Assembly (NCBI RefSeq): GCF_020805785.1
Contig: NZ_JAJGZV010000001.1
Coordinates: 1,178,001-1,242,000, forward strand
Reading direction: 5' to 3'
From: Flavobacterium chungbukense
GTDB lineage: Bacteria > Bacteroidota > Bacteroidia > Flavobacteriales > Flavobacteriaceae
DNA: 64,000 nucleotides
Part shown: positions 1-9,836 of the stretch, piece after piece
How the letters are laid out: each line of letters starts with the position of its first letter
How positions within the stretch are numbered: the first letter of the stretch is position 1
The notes under the pieces: model-generated
Database searches by the model: none
Told to the model about the DNA's origin: nothing
What the model saw: only the letters and a program-made list of their open reading frames with translations
Made by a program: the position numbers and the translations under genes

Positions 1-1
1 T

Positions 2-814
2 ATCAAAAAAGGATATTTAACAACCGACAATAAAGGCCCAGTTTCTACAACTCAGGAATACAATATTTCAGATTATTCTATTTCGCTTATGGCCAACGAA
101 TTCGGGGACAAAGACAATGTAAAACGTTTTAAAGAACGTTCATTATCCTACAGAAAATTATTCGATAAAAACTTAAATCTGCTTCGACCAAGAACGGCTG
201 ACGGAAAATGGTACGAGCCATTTGATCCTGCTTCTGGAGCTAATTTTGAAGAAAATGTTGGTTTTATCGAAGGAAATGCTTGGCAGTATGCTTTTATGGT
301 GCCACACGACATTATCGGATTGAAGAAGTTAATGGGCGGCGATATACCATTTTCGGCGCAATTGCAGAAAATCTTTGATATCAAACAATTTGATATGGCA
401 AACGAACCAGACATTGCTAATCCATATTTATTTAATTATGTGAAAGGCGAAGAGTATAAATCTCAGGACATGGTAAAGAAATTGGTTCGCGAATATTTTA
501 AAAATGAACCAAAAGGATTACCAGGAAATGACGATACCGGAACTATGTCAGCTTGGTTGGTGTATTCGATGATGGGAATTTATCCAATTTCTCCAGGAGA
601 TCCAATTTACACTATTACAACGCCAATGTTTCATAGAGTGACGATTAAATTAGATCCAAGATATTATAAAAAAGAAAACATCGTAATTGAAAGACAAGAA
701 AATAATGGTGGAAAAATCAATTCGATTGAGCTAAACGGAAAAACACTTAATAGCTTTTTTATTTCGCACGATGATTTTGTGAATGGAACCAAGCTTAAAG
801 TGATTCAAAACTAA
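2..814 (+). CDS. GH92 alpha-1,2-mannosidase, C-terminal part
   Basis: The frame is open from base 2, so the gene starts upstream of the window and only the last ~270 residues are present. The sequence is typical of the C-terminal catalytic domain of glycoside hydrolase family 92, calcium-dependent exo-mannosidases acting on alpha-mannosides such as N-glycans or mannan. Seen directly: the block GNDDTGTMSAWLVYSMMGIY followed by PISPGDPIYTITTP, which is the conserved GH92 signature. The first internal ATG is at 89, but upstream codons continue the family (NISDYSISLM), so 89 is not the start. It ends 12 bases before the GH3 gene and is probably co-transcribed with it. Periplasmic or surface location is inferred from the family. 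Confidence 0.9.
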   Translation: MKKGYLTTDNKGPVSTTQEYNISDYSISLMANEFGDKDNVKRFKERSLSYRKLFDKNLNLLRPRTADGKWYEPFDPASGANFEENVGFIEGNAWQYAFMVPHDIIGLKKLMGGDIPFSAQLQKIFDIKQFDMANEPDIANPYLFNYVKGEEYKSQDMVKKLVREYFKNEPKGLPGNDDTGTMSAWLVYSMMGIYPISPGDPIYTITTPMFHRVTIKLDPRYYKKENIVIERQENNGGKINSIELNGKTLNSFFISHDDFVNGTKLKVIQN

Positions 815-826
815 ACACACACAACT

Positions 827-3487
827 ATGTTACAATTAAGAATGAGGAAAACGGCCATTATTTTTGTAATGGCTGTTGGTTTTTTTAACCAAACCCATGC
901 CCAGAAAAAGTATCTGTATCAAGATGCCAAAGCGCCTGTTGAAGATAGAGTAAAAGACTTGCTAAGCCGTATGACACTTGAAGAAAAAGTGCGTCAGATG
1001 GATATGTATAGAGGAGATTTTTTTAAAGATAAAGAAGATTTTGCTAAAGGTAAATCGGCAGAAAAAATCGGTAAATTAGGAATTGGAGCTATTCATGATC
1101 TTTATCCGCGTTCAGCGAAAATGATCAATGATTTGCAAACAAGCGTAATCAAAGGAAACCGTTGGGGAATTCCGGCGCTGATTATGTGTGAAATGCTTCA
1201 CGGATATTTAGACGAAGGAAGTACCGCTTTCCCTATGAACATTGGACTTGGATCAACTTGGGATACTAGCGTATTAGACAAAGTTGGAAAAGTAATTGGT
1301 ATGGAAGCCAGAGCGCATGGAGTGCATTTTGGCTTTGGCCCAAACTTAGATTTAGGTCGCGAGCCAAGATGGGGACGTGTTGCTGAAACTTTTGGTGAAG
1401 ATGCTTTCTTAAACAGCGAAATTGGTTTGGCTTTCATTAAAGGATTACAAGGAGATGACTTAAAATCTGATCGTTCTATTATTGCTGAGCCGAAACACTT
1501 TGCCGTTCATGGGATTCCACAAGCAGGAGGAAATTCGTCGCCAATTTTGGTTGGAGAACGTTCTGCAAGAGAAGATCATTTGCCATCTTTCGAAAAAGCA
1601 TTTACAAAAGGTGGTGCTTTAGGAACCATGTGTGCTTATTCTGAGTTAGATGGAATTCCTTGTGCAGCAAATCATTGGTTATTGACGGATGTTTTGAGAA
1701 ATGAATGGGGTTTTAAAGGATTGGTAGTTTCAGATTTGGGAGCAATTAAATACATTCAAACAACTCATAAAGTGGCTGATTCTCCAAAAGATGCTATTAG
1801 AGAAGCAGTTTCTGCTGGTGTTGATATGCAGTTTTATGATTTTTCAAACGAATTCTGGCAAAGTACAGTTATTGAATTGGTAAATGAAAAGAAATTGACA
1901 ACGGAAAATATCGACCGTGCGGCGGGAGCAGTTTTACGTTTGAAATTCTTATTAGGATTATTTGAAAATCCGTACACAGATAAAAATCTAATTAAAGAAC
2001 GTTTTCATACGAAAGAAAATCAAGCTGTTGCTTTAGAGGCTGCTCAGAAATCAATGGTTTTATTGAAAAATGAGAACAACATTTTGCCTTTAAGTAAATC
2101 TTTAAAAAATATTGCTGTTATCGGACCAAATGCAAATGCTTCAAGAATGGGAGGTTATGCTCCTAAAAATAGTGTTGGGGTAACTGTTTTTGAAGGTATT
2201 CAGCAAATAATGGGAAAAACGGCTAATGTAGTTTATGAGGAAGGTGTTCCGTTAATTGTAAAAGGACAAATTATTCCATCAAAATATTTATTTACGCCAG
2301 ACGAATCTCAAAACGGATTAAAAGGAGAATATTTCAATAATAGAGAATTAGAAGGTACGCCAGCATTGACTCGTATCGACAGTCAGTTAGAGTTTGACTG
2401 GCCTTGGGCGCCTGGAGATGGTGTGAATGTAGATGATTTTTCTATCAGATGGACAGGGTTTTTAAAATCAGACCAAGCACTTGATGGGTGGTTAGGTTTA
2501 AGTTCGGATGACGGAATCAGAATGTATATCGATGATCAATTGGTAATTGACAACTGGACAAAAGGAGCGACTAGTATGGTCACAGTTCCAAAAAATATCG
2601 AAAAAGGGAAGAAATACAAAGTCCGCATTGAAATGTGGGAAGGAGGCTGGGGTGCCAGAGCGCATTTCCGTTGGAATTTAGAAAAAGTAAACTTACAGCC
2701 AGCAATCGACGCTGCTAAAAAAGCCGATGTTGCGATTGTAGTTTTAGGAGAATCTAACGAATTGGTAGAAGAAAACAGAGATGTTGCTTCTTTAGACTTA
2801 TTTGGAATCCAACAGCAATTGATTGAAGAGATTCAAAAAACAGGAACTCCAGTAGTTTGTGTGTTATTAAACGGTCGTCCTATTTCAACAAACTGGATTG
2901 CTGAAAATATTCCTGCGGTTCTAGAAGGATGGTTTCCAGGGGAATTTGGAGGAAGAGCAGTAGCCGATGTTTTATTTGGTGATTACAATCCAGGTGGAAG
3001 ATTACCAATTACAGTTCCAAAATCAGTAGGGCAGTTACCTATATATTATAACCAAAAACCATCTGCAATCCATAAGTATGTAGCAGAAAGCGAACATCCA
3101 TTATATTCGTTTGGTTACGGATTAAGTTATACGAAGTTTGAATATTCTAATTTAAAGCTGAATACTACTGAAATTAAACCAAATGGTGAAGTAAAAGTTT
3201 CTGTCGATGTTAAAAATGTTGGAGATAGAGACGGAGATGAAGTGGTTCAGTTGTATATTAATGATGTTTACAGTTCGGTAACAACTCCTGAAAAAACGTT
3301 AAAGGGATTTAAAAGAGTAAATATCAAAAAAGGAGAAATCAAAAATGTTGAATTTACACTTACACCAGATGAGCTATCTCTTTGGAACAGAGAAATGAAG
3401 CGCGTTGTAGAGCCTGGAGATTTTGAAGTAATGGTAGGCGGAAATTCGACAGATTTACTTAAAACTAAATTCAAGGTTTTGAACTAA
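827..3487 (+). CDS. GH3 beta-glucosidase with PA14 insert (BglX-like)
   Basis: This is a secreted glycoside hydrolase family 3 enzyme of 886 residues that removes non-reducing beta-linked sugars. A hydrophobic signal segment ends in THAQ near residue 26. The GH3 (alpha/beta)8 domain follows, with KHFAVHG at about 223-229 and the likely nucleophile Asp303 in VVSDLGAIKY. A PA14 carbohydrate-binding domain is inserted in the C-terminal alpha/beta sandwich at about 495-620 (GEYFNN, SSDDGIRMYIDDQLVIDNW), and a fibronectin-III-like domain ends the protein. ATG at 827 or at 842 (MRKTAIIF) could both start it; the latter gives a more ordinary signal peptide. The gene sits directly after the GH92 gene and ahead of SusC/SusD, which suggests one glycan-degradation locus. 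Confidence 0.93.
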   Translation: MLQLRMRKTAIIFVMAVGFFNQTHAQKKYLYQDAKAPVEDRVKDLLSRMTLEEKVRQMDMYRGDFFKDKEDFAKGKSAEKIGKLGIGAIHDLYPRSAKMINDLQTSVIKGNRWGIPALIMCEMLHGYLDEGSTAFPMNIGLGSTWDTSVLDKVGKVIGMEARAHGVHFGFGPNLDLGREPRWGRVAETFGEDAFLNSEIGLAFIKGLQGDDLKSDRSIIAEPKHFAVHGIPQAGGNSSPILVGERSAREDHLPSFEKAFTKGGALGTMCAYSELDGIPCAANHWLLTDVLRNEWGFKGLVVSDLGAIKYIQTTHKVADSPKDAIREAVSAGVDMQFYDFSNEFWQSTVIELVNEKKLTTENIDRAAGAVLRLKFLLGLFENPYTDKNLIKERFHTKENQAVALEAAQKSMVLLKNENNILPLSKSLKNIAVIGPNANASRMGGYAPKNSVGVTVFEGIQQIMGKTANVVYEEGVPLIVKGQIIPSKYLFTPDESQNGLKGEYFNNRELEGTPALTRIDSQLEFDWPWAPGDGVNVDDFSIRWTGFLKSDQALDGWLGLSSDDGIRMYIDDQLVIDNWTKGATSMVTVPKNIEKGKKYKVRIEMWEGGWGARAHFRWNLEKVNLQPAIDAAKKADVAIVVLGESNELVEENRDVASLDLFGIQQQLIEEIQKTGTPVVCVLLNGRPISTNWIAENIPAVLEGWFPGEFGGRAVADVLFGDYNPGGRLPITVPKSVGQLPIYYNQKPSAIHKYVAESEHPLYSFGYGLSYTKFEYSNLKLNTTEIKPNGEVKVSVDVKNVGDRDGDEVVQLYINDVYSSVTTPEKTLKGFKRVNIKKGEIKNVEFTLTPDELSLWNREMKRVVEPGDFEVMVGGNSTDLLKTKFKVLN

Positions 3488-3548
3488 AATCTATAAAACA
3501 CAGAATATTTTTAGGCATTTTTTGACTAAAAAAATGAATACAATTAAA

Positions 3549-3588
3549 AAAGGCCAAAATCTATCAGATAAATAGAGTTTTGGCCTTT
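3549..3588. terminator. Stem-loop after the GH3 gene
   Basis: An 11-base inverted repeat, AAAGGCCAAAA (3549-3559) and TTTTGGCCTTT (3578-3588), lies about 60 bases after the GH3 stop. The T-run after it is weak, so termination is likely but not certain. Confidence 0.6.
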
Positions 3589-3615
3589 AAAATAAGGAAG
3601 AGTTGGATTACAAAT

Positions 3616-3627
3616 GAAAACGTTTTC
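3616..3627. promoter_or_regulatory. LacI-type palindromic operator candidate
   Basis: GAAAACGTTTTC is a perfect 12-base palindrome with a central CG, the form typical of LacI/GalR-family operators. It lies 124 bases upstream of susC and downstream of the GH3 stem-loop, where a sugar-responsive operator would be expected. No LacI gene is in the window. The flanks add a further AATGAAA...TTTCATT inverted pair. Confidence 0.45.
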
Positions 3628-3750
3628 TTTCATTTTTCGACCAAACTTTCACCAACACCTTTTCAAAATTGTCATTTGTCGAAATAATGTATTGTTAACA
3701 AAACGTATTCTTAAATTTAACATGTTATTAACTCTAAAAAAACAACTAAT

Positions 3751-6700
3751 ATGATTAAAAACGTACTAAAGTTACTGTTTGTCATTTGCCTTTTCGGGTT
3801 CCAAAGCCTGGAAGCGCAGACAATAGTAAAAGGAACGATAACAGATGCTCAAAGTGGAATTCCGATTCCTGGAGCAAATATTATTGTTAAAGGAACTAAA
3901 ACAAGTGCTTCGTCAGATTTTGATGGAAAATACAGCATCAGTGTTCCAAATCAATCTTCAGTTTTAGTATTTACTTACGTAGGATCTGCTACAAAAGAAG
4001 TTGCAGTTGGATCTCAAACAACAATCAATGTGTCTTTAGGTGCAGACACACAGCAATTAGGAGAAGTAGTAGTTACTGCTCTTGGTATTAAAAGAGAGAA
4101 AAAAGCAATTACTTATTCTGCACAAAACGTTTCAGTAGACGAATTATCAGAAGCTAGATCATTAAACGTTGCCAACTCACTTTCAGGAAAAGTTGCAGGT
4201 CTTAACTTCTCTACTACTTCTAACGGTGTTGGTTCTTCTTCTAGAATTACTTTAAGAGGTAACAGATCTCTTAACGGAAACAACCAACCTTTATATGTAG
4301 TAGATGGTGTGCCAATTAGTAACGGAACAACTACAACTAATCCTGATATTGATACAGGAGGTACTACACAGCCGGATGGTATTTCTAACATTAACCCTGA
4401 AGATATTGCTTCGATGACAGTTCTTAAAGGACCATCTGCTGCAGCTCTTTACGGATCTAGAGCATCAAATGGTGTAATCGTAATTACTACGAAATCAGGA
4501 AAAGCTGGAAAAACTTCAGTTTCGTTATCATCTAACTTTATGGCTTCTTCAGCTTATAACTTGATGAATTTACAAAATGAATACGGACAAGGAACAAACG
4601 GTACTTACGTTCCAAACTCTTCTTCAAGTTGGGGAGGTAGATTAGACGGAAGCCAAGTTTCTAACTGGCAATTAGTTCGTAATCCAAATTATGCTGGACC
4701 AGCTACACAAAGCTATTCTGCACAGCCAAACAACGTTATTGATTTCTATAAAACAGGTTATAACTTAGCAAATACTTTAACAGTTACAGCTGGTAACGAA
4801 AAAGCGCAAGGTTATTTCTCTTATACTAACACTCGTGCCGAAGGTATTGTTGGAGGAAACAAAATGGACAGACATAATCTTAACTTAAGATTGACAAGCA
4901 AAATCTCTGATAAATTAACTTTAGATGTAAAAACAAACTACATCGTTCAGGATATTGACAATTTATTAAGAACTGGAGAAGAGTCTATTGGTACATCTGC
5001 TTATTTATTGCCTCGTAGTATTGCATACAATGATTACAAAAACTTCGAATACATTGATGCAGCAGGACAAAGACAAGTAAACTATTTCCTTGACGAAACT
5101 GGAGCTCCTGGAGGAAACCCATTCTGGTCTGCTTTAAGAGATGATGCTCGTACAGACAAAAGAAATAGATTTATTGGTTTAGCGTCTCTTAAATATGAGT
5201 TTACAAAAACATTAAGCTTACAAGGTAGAGCTGGTTTAGACCAAATGACCAATAGAAATGTAAGAAACAGATACGCTACAAATGCATTTAACAGCAACAT
5301 GGGGTCATACAGTGAATCTTATGAAACTGTTAGCGAATTGAACGTTGATGCTTTACTTTCTTACAACGAGAAATTTGGAGATTTTAATGTTGGACTTAAT
5401 GCTGGTGCAAACGCATTACAACAAAACAGTTCAGCTTTAGGTTCTGGTGGTGTTTTAAGTAAAAGAAACTACTTTGCATTATCAAATGTTCAGACTATTA
5501 CTGCATCTTCTACAGCTTCAGAAAAAAGAATCAACTCAGTTTATGCATTTGGTCAGCTTGGTTTCAGAAACTATTTATTCTTAGACGTAACAGCTAGAAA
5601 TGATTGGTCTTCTACTTTACCAACAGATTATTTCTACCCATCTTTCGGTCTTTCAGCTGTTCTTTCTGATATGTTTACATTACCAGAAGTTATCAGTTTT
5701 GCAAAAATTAGAGGTTCTTATGCACAAGTTGGTAACGATACTGATCCTTACCAAACACAACAAAGATTCTCTTACATCGGAGGAAACGGTGGTATGTTGT
5801 ACGGACAAAGCACAAAAGCTAATCCAAACTTAAAACCAGAGATTTCTTCTTCTACAGAGTTTGGTGTTGATGTTAGATTCTTCAACAATCGTTTAGGTCT
5901 AGATTTTACTTATTTCAATACTTTAACAGACAATCAGATTTTCTATATCAACACTCCTGAGTCTTCTGGATTTTCTAGAGCTGTTGTAAATGGTGGTGAT
6001 ATTGAGAATAAAGGTATCGAGCTTACTTTAACTGCAACTCCAATTCAAACAGAAAACTTTACCTGGGATATTACAGCAAACTATGCTTCTTATAAATCTA
6101 AAGTAAAATCTATTTATGATGGAAGAGATGAGTTAGTTTTAGGTGAAGGACGTTTAGTTAGAAGTAAAGTTGTTCAAGGTGGTGAATATGGTGACTTATA
6201 TATTAAAGGTTTCCAAAGAGATCCACAAGGAAATATTATCGTAAGCAGCGCTGGTATTCCATTAGCTACAAACGGTTTTGATGTTCGTGCTGGTAACTTT
6301 AACCCAGATTGGACAGCAGGTTTCAAAAATAATTTCAAATACAAAGATTTCTCTTTAAGCTTCTTAGTTGATTTCAGAATTGGTGGTGAAGTTATTTCAT
6401 ATACTCAAGCAAGACAAGCAGGTTTAGGGGTAAGCGATATTACTTTAGCAGGAAGACAAGGTGGAATAATTGTTGATGGTGTTGTTTCTAACGGAAATGG
6501 TACTTACTCTCCAAATACTACAAGTATCAATGCAGAGCAATATTGGACAGCTATCGGACAAAGAACTCCAATTGCAGAGCCATTTATCTATGATGCTACA
6601 AACATCAGATTAAGAGAGCTTGTTTTTGGTTATTCATTACCAAAACGTATGTTAAATAATTCAGGTTTTACAAGTATCGACTTCTCTTTAGTGGGTAGAA

Positions 6701-6837
6701 ACTTATTCTTCTTCTTAAACAAAGCAGAACACTTTGATCCAGAAGCTGGAGCAGGTACAGGTAACTTACAGGGGATAGAATCTTTCAACATTCCTTCAAC
6801 AAGAGATTATGGAGTTAATGTTAAATTTGGATTTTAA
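3751..6837 (+). CDS. SusC/RagA-family TonB-linked outer-membrane receptor
   Basis: This 1028-residue outer-membrane transporter imports oligosaccharides with its SusD partner, powered by TonB. A signal peptide covers about residues 1-22 (ends LEAQ). A carboxypeptidase-regulatory-like beta-sandwich follows at about 24-105 (VKGTITDAQSGIPIPGANI), then a TonB plug at about 110-235, including QPLYVVDGVPISNG and AALYGSRASNGVIVITTKSG, hallmarks of SusC proteins. The rest is a large beta-barrel ending in an aromatic residue (VNVKFGF). The length is normal for the family. The SusD gene starts 16 bases after the stop, so the two form one operon. The substrate is not readable from sequence; the neighbouring GH92, GH3 and sialidase-like genes point to a complex glycan. 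Confidence 0.95.
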   Translation: MIKNVLKLLFVICLFGFQSLEAQTIVKGTITDAQSGIPIPGANIIVKGTKTSASSDFDGKYSISVPNQSSVLVFTYVGSATKEVAVGSQTTINVSLGADTQQLGEVVVTALGIKREKKAITYSAQNVSVDELSEARSLNVANSLSGKVAGLNFSTTSNGVGSSSRITLRGNRSLNGNNQPLYVVDGVPISNGTTTTNPDIDTGGTTQPDGISNINPEDIASMTVLKGPSAAALYGSRASNGVIVITTKSGKAGKTSVSLSSNFMASSAYNLMNLQNEYGQGTNGTYVPNSSSSWGGRLDGSQVSNWQLVRNPNYAGPATQSYSAQPNNVIDFYKTGYNLANTLTVTAGNEKAQGYFSYTNTRAEGIVGGNKMDRHNLNLRLTSKISDKLTLDVKTNYIVQDIDNLLRTGEESIGTSAYLLPRSIAYNDYKNFEYIDAAGQRQVNYFLDETGAPGGNPFWSALRDDARTDKRNRFIGLASLKYEFTKTLSLQGRAGLDQMTNRNVRNRYATNAFNSNMGSYSESYETVSELNVDALLSYNEKFGDFNVGLNAGANALQQNSSALGSGGVLSKRNYFALSNVQTITASSTASEKRINSVYAFGQLGFRNYLFLDVTARNDWSSTLPTDYFYPSFGLSAVLSDMFTLPEVISFAKIRGSYAQVGNDTDPYQTQQRFSYIGGNGGMLYGQSTKANPNLKPEISSSTEFGVDVRFFNNRLGLDFTYFNTLTDNQIFYINTPESSGFSRAVVNGGDIENKGIELTLTATPIQTENFTWDITANYASYKSKVKSIYDGRDELVLGEGRLVRSKVVQGGEYGDLYIKGFQRDPQGNIIVSSAGIPLATNGFDVRAGNFNPDWTAGFKNNFKYKDFSLSFLVDFRIGGEVISYTQARQAGLGVSDITLAGRQGGIIVDGVVSNGNGTYSPNTTSINAEQYWTAIGQRTPIAEPFIYDATNIRLRELVFGYSLPKRMLNNSGFTSIDFSLVGRNLFFFLNKAEHFDPEAGAGTGNLQGIESFNIPSTRDYGVNVKFGF

Positions 6838-6853
6838 TTAAAAAAGAGACATC

Positions 6854-8440
6854 ATGAAATATAGTTTTAAAATAAAAACATTAGGAGTTGCATTAATGGC
6901 AGTTTCGATTTTATCAAGCTGTACTGGCGATTTTGATGAAATAAACAAAGATCCTAATTCATTGACTGAAGATCAGTTAGATGCTACTTTAGCAGGTCCT
7001 GCATTTGCATCTGCATTGTACGCAGGTATCCACAACGGATCTTATTCTTCTCCAGGTGTAGATGATCAAGGTACTTGGGGTATTGCAACAGGTATTTTAT
7101 CTTCAACGTTTATCCACTACTTAAACTGTGGATATGGTACAGAAAGAAATGCTTTTGTTAACGGATACGAAGGAAGAGGATGGTTAAGATTTTATACGGT
7201 TGCTGCACCAGCTTTAACAAATGCTTTAAAAGCATCTGAAGGAAATGCTGAAGCTACGGCAGTTCTTAAAATCTGGAAAGTTTTTATGTACAACCAAATG
7301 GTTGATGCTTACGGACCAATTCCTTACACTGAAGCTGGAAATGGAAAAGAAAAAGTTCCTTATGATAGCGTAGAATTTATTTACGAAGATTTCTTCAAAT
7401 TGTTAGACGAAGCAAACGCAACATTGTCTGCTTCTTCAACAGCTACAGTTGCATCTCTTTCTCCAAACGATAGAGTTTATGCTGGTAGTGTTGACAAATG
7501 GAGAGTTTTTGGAAACAGTTTAAGATTACGTTTGGCTTTGAGAATTTCTGATAAAGATCCAGGAAAAGCAAAAACTCAAGCAGAAGCTGCTGTAGCTGCA
7601 GGAGTGATGCAGACAAACGATCAAAGTGCATTCTTTAAAGCTAGTAATATTACTCCAAACAATCTAAACATGATTGTAAATAGCTGGGGTTATGTAATGA
7701 CTGCTTCTATGGAAAGTATCTTAGTAGGATACCAAGATCCACGTTTAGCAAAATGGTTTGCCCCAATCGCTACAGGAGTATATAGAGGTAACCCAGTTGG
7801 AGGTTTAGAAGATCAGTTTGGAACTACTGAATTCTCTAAATTCAATAATGAAATTATGGGTAATGGTTCTGCTAATACAGTTAGTGAAACTAAAAATATC
7901 GAAATCTTTATGGCTTCTGAAAACTACTTGAGTAGAGCAGAAGGAGCTTTAAATGGATGGAACATGGGTGGAGATGCTAAGACTTTGTATGAAACAGGTA
8001 TTAGAATGTCTCTTGCACAATGGGGTATTACTGATGTTGCTCAGGTTAACGCATACATTAATGGTTCTACATTACCAACATTACCAAACATTTTAACTGT
8101 TTATCCAACATTAGATTTAAGAGATATTCCAGTTAAATTGCCAGTTGCTTGGTCTGCAACAGTTGCTAATCAACGTACGCAGATTGCGGTTCAAAAGTAT
8201 TTAGCAATTTTCCCAGAATCTTGGGAAGCTTGGTCAGATTTACGTAGAAGCGATGCTAAAGTAATCTATCCAGTTTTAAATACAGATAATACTGATGCAG
8301 GTGTTGGTAAGTCTCTATTGAAGAGAATCATTTACACAACAAATGAGTACTCATCAAACAAAGCTGCTGTTGAAGACGGTGTCGTAAAATTAGGCGGTCC
8401 TGATTCTGGTGGAACTAGACTTTGGTGGGACACAAAATAA
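6854..8440 (+). CDS. SusD/RagB-family surface glycan-binding lipoprotein (SusD-like_2 type)
   Basis: This is the partner of the preceding SusC: a surface lipoprotein that binds glycan and closes over the SusC barrel. A lipoprotein signal is visible with lipobox SILSSC and acylated Cys23. The mature start (GDFDEINKDPNSLTEDQ) is characteristic of SusD-like proteins annotated as nutrient-binding outer-membrane lipoproteins. TPR-like helices follow, and the C-terminal block PESWEAWSDLRRSD is the conserved SusD ending. At 528 residues the length is normal. It is followed by a strong terminator, closing the susCD operon. Confidence 0.94.
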   Translation: MKYSFKIKTLGVALMAVSILSSCTGDFDEINKDPNSLTEDQLDATLAGPAFASALYAGIHNGSYSSPGVDDQGTWGIATGILSSTFIHYLNCGYGTERNAFVNGYEGRGWLRFYTVAAPALTNALKASEGNAEATAVLKIWKVFMYNQMVDAYGPIPYTEAGNGKEKVPYDSVEFIYEDFFKLLDEANATLSASSTATVASLSPNDRVYAGSVDKWRVFGNSLRLRLALRISDKDPGKAKTQAEAAVAAGVMQTNDQSAFFKASNITPNNLNMIVNSWGYVMTASMESILVGYQDPRLAKWFAPIATGVYRGNPVGGLEDQFGTTEFSKFNNEIMGNGSANTVSETKNIEIFMASENYLSRAEGALNGWNMGGDAKTLYETGIRMSLAQWGITDVAQVNAYINGSTLPTLPNILTVYPTLDLRDIPVKLPVAWSATVANQRTQIAVQKYLAIFPESWEAWSDLRRSDAKVIYPVLNTDNTDAGVGKSLLKRIIYTTNEYSSNKAAVEDGVVKLGGPDSGGTRLWWDTK

Positions 8441-8485
8441 TTAATTTGGTAAAGTAAAAAATCAAAAGATTTGTTACTTGAGCAG

Positions 8486-8512
8486 AAGGAGAGTTAACTC
8501 TCCTTTTGTTTT
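8486..8512 (+). terminator. Rho-independent terminator after susD
   Basis: AAGGAGAGTTAACTCTCCTT is a perfect 20-base palindrome immediately followed by TTGTTTT, 45 bases after the susD stop. Confidence 0.85.
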
Positions 8513-8608
8513 ATATAAAGGTCAGTGAATTTTTGCCCCAACTTTAATTCATTATTTACAATTAGTCTTTTTGTGAGATTTAACAAAGTTTAATTTTAAA
8601 CACATGGT

Positions 8609-8676
8609 GACATAGATTCTATGTCTATATAAGAAAATGTAGAGAAAATATTTTCTTTCACATAGTTTGCTATGTG
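8609..8676. repeat. Cluster of CATAG palindromes in the intergenic region
   Basis: The 8441-8779 gap holds the susD terminator and then three adjacent palindromes: GACATAGATTCTATGTC (8609-8625), AGAAAATATTTTCT (8643-8656) and CACATAG-TTTG-CTATGTG (8659-8676). A further CTATGT pair follows near 8714-8726. The shared CATAG half-site suggests either a dispersed intergenic repeat or a regulator binding region for the following gene. A TAGGTTTG -7-like box lies at 8703-8710. Confidence 0.6.
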
Positions 8677-8779
8677 TATTAAATTAATGAAACGCCTTTT
8701 TTTAGGTTTGGAACTATGTTTCTATGTGTTTAATAATTTCTTGCAATAGGTAAACAATATTAATTTTGATTACAATAAA

Positions 8780-9829
8780 ATGATTTTAAAAACGAAATAT
8801 ACTAAAGCAGTTTTACTAGTTGTTTTTCTTTTTTCGAATGCAACTAAGGCTCAAAAAGCGGTTAATATAGAAAGCGGTTATATCGCAGATCCGCCTGTAA
8901 CTACTAACAGCCATGCTTCAACTTTAGTGGAATACAAACCAAACGAAATTTTAGCAGCTTGGTTTGGAGGAAAACATGAAGGTGCAAAAGATGTCGGAAT
9001 TTACATTTCGGCTTATAAAGACAAAAAATGGTCTGCGCCTAAAGAATTGATTCAGCCTTTAATTAAAAACGGAGATACTTTACCTTGCTGGAATCCAGTA
9101 TTATTCAAAAGTAAAAGTCAGAATTTGTATTTGTTTTATAAAATTGGAAAAAATCCGAGAGAATGGTTTGGCGCTATGATTGTTTCAAAAGATAATGGAA
9201 CAACCTGGGGAGAACCAAAATATCTTCCGGACGGAATTTTAGGTCCAATTCGAAACAAACCAATTGAAACTACTTCTGGGGTAATTTTGTGTGGCAGCAG
9301 TACAGAAAGTGTCAATACAGACGAATGGCGCGTTCATGTTGAAGAGTATACCGAAGCAACAGATTCTTGGAAAAAAATAAAAGTAGAGAACAATCAAAAT
9401 TTTGATATTATTCAGCCTACTTTCTTGATACACGGTACCAGCGATATTCAAATGTTATCTCGCAGCAAACACAATAGAGTGGTTTCTAGCTGGTCTGGCG
9501 ATAACGGAAAAAGTTGGATTAGAACCAGCAAAATAAACGTTGTCAATTCCAATTCAGGAATCGATGCTTTAACTATCAATAAAAACCTTTTTCTATTAGT
9601 TAACAATCCGCTGCCGATTGGAAAAGATTGGTTTAACGGACGAAATATTTTGGATGTTGAATATTCCAAAGATGGTATAAACTGGTCTAAATTATTTGAT
9701 TTAGAAAAAGAAGAAAAAGGGGAGTTTAGCTATCCAGCCATTATCCAAACAACTGATAAAAGAATACATGTTTTATATACTTACGATAGAAAATATATTA
9801 AACATACCTCTTTTGAAATTAGCCTTTAA
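8780..9829 (+). CDS. Secreted BNR-repeat sialidase-like protein
   Basis: A 349-residue protein with a signal peptide (about residues 1-24, ending ATKAQ) and a six-bladed propeller of the BNR_2 / exo-sialidase type. Three Asp-box motifs are visible: SKDNGTTW (136-143), SGDNGKSW (239-246) and SKDGINW (296-302). The early block HASTLVEYKPNEILAAWFGG is common to Bacteroidota proteins annotated as sialidase family. Several such proteins act on sugars other than sialic acid, so the substrate is open. It lies downstream of susCD but behind a terminator, and 7 bases before the M28 peptidase gene, so those two are probably co-transcribed. Confidence 0.85.
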   Translation: MILKTKYTKAVLLVVFLFSNATKAQKAVNIESGYIADPPVTTNSHASTLVEYKPNEILAAWFGGKHEGAKDVGIYISAYKDKKWSAPKELIQPLIKNGDTLPCWNPVLFKSKSQNLYLFYKIGKNPREWFGAMIVSKDNGTTWGEPKYLPDGILGPIRNKPIETTSGVILCGSSTESVNTDEWRVHVEEYTEATDSWKKIKVENNQNFDIIQPTFLIHGTSDIQMLSRSKHNRVVSSWSGDNGKSWIRTSKINVVNSNSGIDALTINKNLFLLVNNPLPIGKDWFNGRNILDVEYSKDGINWSKLFDLEKEEKGEFSYPAIIQTTDKRIHVLYTYDRKYIKHTSFEISL

Positions 9830-9836
9830 TTATAGT

